A DNA stretch of 64,000 bases from the NCBI RefSeq assembly GCF_000293805.1, contig NZ_AMBZ01000001.1, forward strand, positions 710,001-774,000, read 5' to 3'. Positions 60,868 through 64,000 of the stretch are shown piece after piece. Every line of letters starts with the position of its first letter. Position 1 is the first letter of the stretch. A program made the translations under genes and the position numbers. The notes beneath the pieces were generated by a model. It saw only the letters and a program-made list of their open reading frames with translations. It made no database searches and had not been told where the DNA came from. The stretch is from Paenibacillus alvei DSM 29. GTDB lineage: Bacteria > Bacillota > Bacilli > Paenibacillales > Paenibacillaceae.

Positions 60868-60991
60868 TTTATGCCAAACCTCCTTTCTTCATGCATTCAT
60901 GTTCAATAGTGTGATAAGTCGACCATTCAACCCCACAGAATTTGGAGTTTTTGATCATCTGCAGCCGCTTCTATGCTAACCAGCTTCTTCT

Positions 60992-61948
60992 TTACCAGAT
61001 TCCTCGATTCAGGAAGCGGCGGCTCAAATAATTCCCGCCAATGATCAATACGAAGCCAACGATAGATTCGAACAGCCCCACAGCGGCAGAGAAGCTGTAA
61101 TTCTGCTCGCCTAAGCCTGTGCGATATACATAGGTGCCTATGACATCCGACACGTTGTAAACGACAGGATTGTACATGACGAGAATTTGCTCCGTTCCGG
61201 CCTCCAAAATATTGCCTAGCCGCAGGATGAACATCAGCAAAATGACGGGAACGAGCCCTGGCAGCGTAATATGCAAAATCTGCTTGAACTTGTTCGCCCC
61301 ATCGATCTTCGCTGCTTCATACAGTTGCGGATCAATAGAGCTTAACGCAGCCAAATATACGATGGTGCCCCAGCCCGCTTCTTTCCACCCTGCCGTTCCG
61401 ACGAGCAGCCAGCGGAAGACACTGTTGTCGAGGAAGAACTTGATCGGCTCTCCTCCCAGCCATTCGATCATCCGGTTCACAAGCCCCCCATTGATAGACA
61501 GCAGATCCATGAACAGCCCGCTCACGATAACCCAAGACAGGAAGTGCGGCATGTATATAATCGTTTGTACCGGGCGCTTGAACCACATTTTCGTCAACTC
61601 ATTCAGCAGGATCGCAAGCACAATCGGCAGTGGAAAGAGAAGTACGATTTTCAGAACCGAGATTACGATCGTATTCCAGAACACCTGTGCAAACTTCGGC
61701 GATTGAAACAACCGTTCGAAATGCGCGAATCCTGCCCAAGGACTCTCCTCAATCCCGCTAAAAATGTTGAAATCCTGAAAAGCAATCACGACGCCATACA
61801 TTGGTGTGTACTTGAACAGGAGAAGAAAGGCGATTCCAGGCAAAAGCGCAATGTATAAGTCCCAATCCTTTCGAATGTCGCTCCACAGCTTCCGCCTGTA
61901 CGATCGCGAAGACGAGCGAGGAGCATTGTCCAATTCCAGCCTATCCAT
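60992..61948 (-). CDS. Carbohydrate ABC transporter permease (LplB/YteP type)
   Basis: This permease of about 318 residues has segments KDWDLYIALLPGIAFLLLF, KYTPMYGVVIAFQDFN and the coupling loop EAAKIDGANKFKQILHITLP; the ending YLSRRFLNRGIW is family-typical. The start is chosen at the ATG at 61948 behind AAAGGATGGGAG; the frame is open to 61984. Like other members it lacks its own ATPase gene and probably uses a shared MsmK-type ATPase. The neighbouring YesN-type regulator should control it. Confidence 0.92.
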   Translation of the reverse strand: MDRLELDNAPRSSSRSYRRKLWSDIRKDWDLYIALLPGIAFLLLFKYTPMYGVVIAFQDFNIFSGIEESPWAGFAHFERLFQSPKFAQVFWNTIVISVLKIVLLFPLPIVLAILLNELTKMWFKRPVQTIIYMPHFLSWVIVSGLFMDLLSINGGLVNRMIEWLGGEPIKFFLDNSVFRWLLVGTAGWKEAGWGTIVYLAALSSIDPQLYEAAKIDGANKFKQILHITLPGLVPVILLMFILRLGNILEAGTEQILVMYNPVVYNVSDVIGTYVYRTGLGEQNYSFSAAVGLFESIVGFVLIIGGNYLSRRFLNRGIW

Positions 61949-62107
61949 AGCTCCCATCCTTTCTGTGGCATGAACACTTGGCATGCATTCTTTGCTGTAT
62001 CTGCTTCTAGCCTACGGTATCCATCCTCATTCGAACACGGGAGAGCCATGACTTCTTCTGGTAAAATGATTTCCAAGCGCAGGGCAAGAGCAGCTAACTA
62101 CACACCT

Positions 62108-63805
62108 TTATCCCCGTTTCCAATCACTAGGCGTAACTCCCCAATATTTGCGGAACACCTTCGTAAAGTAGCTCACATCGCGGAAACCTGCCGCTTCCGC
62201 CGCTTGATAGACCCTCTCCCCTTGAAATAGCGCCTCCTTCGCTCTCTCCATACGGCGCGTAAGCAAATAGGAAGAAAAGGGCTGATCCATCTCCTGCTTG
62301 AACAGCCTGCTCAGATATGAAGCATTGATATACAGCCGATCGGCCACGTCCTGCAAAGTCAGCTCGGTGTGAAGCTCGCTTTCGATCAGTTCCTTCACCT
62401 CCGCGACCAAGCGATTTCCGCTGCGCCTGCGCACCATACTGGCTTCCATACTCATTCGCCGCATAACACGCCGTATCCACTCACTCCATTCCTGCTTTGT
62501 CCGCAGTTCAGCTGTATGACGGAACCATCTTGCATCCTCTCCCATAACTTCCGACATCGACCAGCCCTGCTTGCGCAGCCAGATCATGATCCACGATTGC
62601 AGATACATCGTCTGTTCCTTGAACGCCTCTGCCTCTGGAATGGCGCATACCGCCGTGATCCAAGCCTCTGCCTGCTCCATGGCAAGCTGTTCTTCCGCCG
62701 TGTTCCAAGCGATGTCTAAATCACGTTCCCATTGCTCGCTACAGATCGCGACGGATGAGGATTTTCCCTGAGCAGCAATTCTATGATTGCGGTACGGAAT
62801 TACAATATCGCCCCCATGAACAAATCTCTGACTAAGCGCAAACTCCGCTTCCTTATATAGCCGCGGTACATCAACGAGCCCTCCACACCCCGAACTAATG
62901 CCGGCACTGGCTGTCAGCTTTAAGGAAGTCTTAATATATTCCAGCATCTTGCCTGCCAGCGCATGAATCCCAATCATCATATCTCCGTCTGACATCCCGC
63001 CAAGGCTGGCCGTCGATTGCGCAGCTTCTGTCATAATGCTACTGCCGCCGTCCTCAGGTTCAGGGCCAGATACAGATGGGTAACGAAATAAGAGGGCCAG
63101 CGGCCTGCCTGCCTCACGACAAATATGTATAGAACCATACTCTATTCCCGTCATCGCCTCCTCCACAACTTGGCCAACCGCAAAATGCATCAATCCGCGA
63201 TCCCCGCCGAATGCTTGTACCCGTTCCTCTGGATAGGGATCGGGATCGATCACCATCACGACGTAGCGTTCATTGTTCTTTAAAACGACGCCGAGCTCTG
63301 CCATGCGTTCCATAAATGCCGCTGTCGACAAGCTCCCCTCCATCCCTTGCCGCAATATGCGCTGACGCAACACCGGCAGGTGGCTGTTCCATTGCTGGCG
63401 CAGCATGTCATAATCATGCTTGCGCTGAATATCCTGACGCCGCTCAGAGACAGCACTCGCAACCGCCTGCAGGATAGCATCCTGACCCGCCGGCTTCAGC
63501 AAATAATGCTTCACGCCCATAGATAGCGCTTCTTGAGCGTATGGGAAATGATCATGGCCGCTGAGCACCACCGCTTTTACCTCGGCATTCCATTCCAGCG
63601 CTTGCCTTACCAAGGATAAGCCATCTCCGTCCGGCAATTGGATGTCCACCAGCATAATGTCCGGCCGCTTCAACTGCATCCAGCGCTTCCCTTCCTCTGC
63701 CGTAGCCGCTGCCGTCACTTCTGTGATGCCTGCCCGCTCCCAAGATATCAGTTCAGTCAAGCTATGACGAAGCCGCAGTTCATCCTCTACAATTAATAAA
63801 TTCAT
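62108..63805 (-). CDS. AraC-family response regulator (YesN type)
   Basis: This 565-residue regulator has an N-terminal receiver domain (acidic pair E7-D8, phospho-acceptor D54 in IMLVDIQLPDGDG, K in YLLKPAG). A long central region follows, and then an AraC-type double helix-turn-helix at the C-terminus (LTLQDVADRLYINASYLSRL; AAEAAGFRDVSYFTKVFRKY). Such proteins pair with YesM-type kinases to sense extracellular sugars and switch on adjacent Lpl-type transporters. I start at the ATG at 63805, 9 nt after GGAGG; the frame is open for 12 more codons. The kinase gene ends 104 nt upstream. Confidence 0.93.
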   Translation of the reverse strand: MNLLIVEDELRLRHSLTELISWERAGITEVTAAATAEEGKRWMQLKRPDIMLVDIQLPDGDGLSLVRQALEWNAEVKAVVLSGHDHFPYAQEALSMGVKHYLLKPAGQDAILQAVASAVSERRQDIQRKHDYDMLRQQWNSHLPVLRQRILRQGMEGSLSTAAFMERMAELGVVLKNNERYVVMVIDPDPYPEERVQAFGGDRGLMHFAVGQVVEEAMTGIEYGSIHICREAGRPLALLFRYPSVSGPEPEDGGSSIMTEAAQSTASLGGMSDGDMMIGIHALAGKMLEYIKTSLKLTASAGISSGCGGLVDVPRLYKEAEFALSQRFVHGGDIVIPYRNHRIAAQGKSSSVAICSEQWERDLDIAWNTAEEQLAMEQAEAWITAVCAIPEAEAFKEQTMYLQSWIMIWLRKQGWSMSEVMGEDARWFRHTAELRTKQEWSEWIRRVMRRMSMEASMVRRRSGNRLVAEVKELIESELHTELTLQDVADRLYINASYLSRLFKQEMDQPFSSYLLTRRMERAKEALFQGERVYQAAEAAGFRDVSYFTKVFRKYWGVTPSDWKRG

Positions 63806-63908
63806 CTCTTGCTTCCTCCTTCCATACCGAGTGCGAAACATGGTGATCTATCTAGTATCAATTGATCGTGAATTCGATAATTCAACATAGCCTAGCCGTA
63901 ATGCCTGA

Positions 63909-64000
63909 TTAACCTGCTGCTTCTGTCCAAACTCCGGCTCTACTCTTGTACGGCTCTGACAAAGGGAGAACGAGCGTTACGGTTGTTCCTTCCCCCGGTA
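63909..64000 (-). CDS. Sensor histidine kinase, C-terminal end (YesM type, partial)
   Basis: Only the last 29 codons or so are visible: PGEGTTVTLVLPLSEPYKSR, then AGVWTEAAG and a stop. GEGTTVTLVLP matches the end of the HATPase domain, and the position upstream of the YesN-type regulator fits its kinase. The rest lies outside the window. Confidence 0.75.
   Translation of the reverse strand, partial: PGEGTTVTLVLPLSEPYKSRAGVWTEAAG

Noticed and set aside
1-64000. CRISPR arrays, rRNA operons, replication origin
   Set aside because: No regularly spaced identical repeats, rRNA segments or DnaA-box clusters were seen; the 17047-17190 array lacks spacers and is too degenerate for CRISPR.

Overview
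The window comes from the chromosome of an endospore-forming Bacillota, most likely Paenibacillus or a close relative. The signs are a GerA-family germination protein, two tiny YjcZ-type sporulation genes, a GlnQHMP-GlnKL cluster, an LplABC-type sugar transporter under a YesN-type AraC regulator, strong GGAGG ribosome sites and many intrinsic terminators. The genus is an inference; no rRNA is present.

Layout. 1-3.4 kb: a truncated gerA-type gene (-), then a MarR regulator with DoxX and pirin genes. Two palindromes like the Bacillus MhqR (quinone/electrophile) operator flank the regulator. 3.4-17.6 kb: cell-wall amidase, orphan OmpR-type regulator, methyltransferase, phosphoglucomutase, Kef-type antiporter, a frameshifted M42 aminopeptidase, msrA, an SMI1/LRR protein, diaminopimelate dehydrogenase, a two-component system, and an L,D-transpeptidase behind a 16-bp-period tandem repeat. 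17.8-24.6 kb: an oligopeptide ABC operon (-) and a phage-type amidase. 24.6-28.4 kb: small sporulation-type genes, a DUF2935 protein and duplicated intergenic segments.

28.4-32.2 kb is the most unusual region. An AT-rich 3.6-kb insertion is bounded by a perfect 108-bp direct repeat that includes the 3' 46 nt of tRNA-Thr(CGT). It holds a decayed tyrosine-integrase tail and a compact three-gene operon (lipoprotein, secreted protein, 46-aa membrane peptide) that I cannot assign to a known family.

32.3-64 kb: fRMsr, hydrolase and namA; a CBM9-like and transglutaminase pair; mgtA behind an M-box riboswitch plus a second, unexplained leader with its own terminator; glnQHMP-glnKL; nrdAB with tandem NrdR-like boxes and an attenuator; an SLH-like/5'-nucleotidase; a FAD oxidoreductase; an AT-rich pair (secreted protein with a Gly-rich hydrophobic core plus a 73-aa membrane protein) that looks like a bacteriocin or toxin locus; and an Lpl-type sugar ABC operon with its AraC-type regulator and the tail of a sensor kinase.

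Quality warning. Four otherwise normal genes (M42 aminopeptidase, transglutaminase, glnH, LplA-like binding protein) carry seven frameshifts. All are mended by adding a single base, and six of the seven by adding one A to an A5-A7 run (the seventh lies at an A3/T2 junction). This looks more like systematic homopolymer under-calling than like real gene decay.
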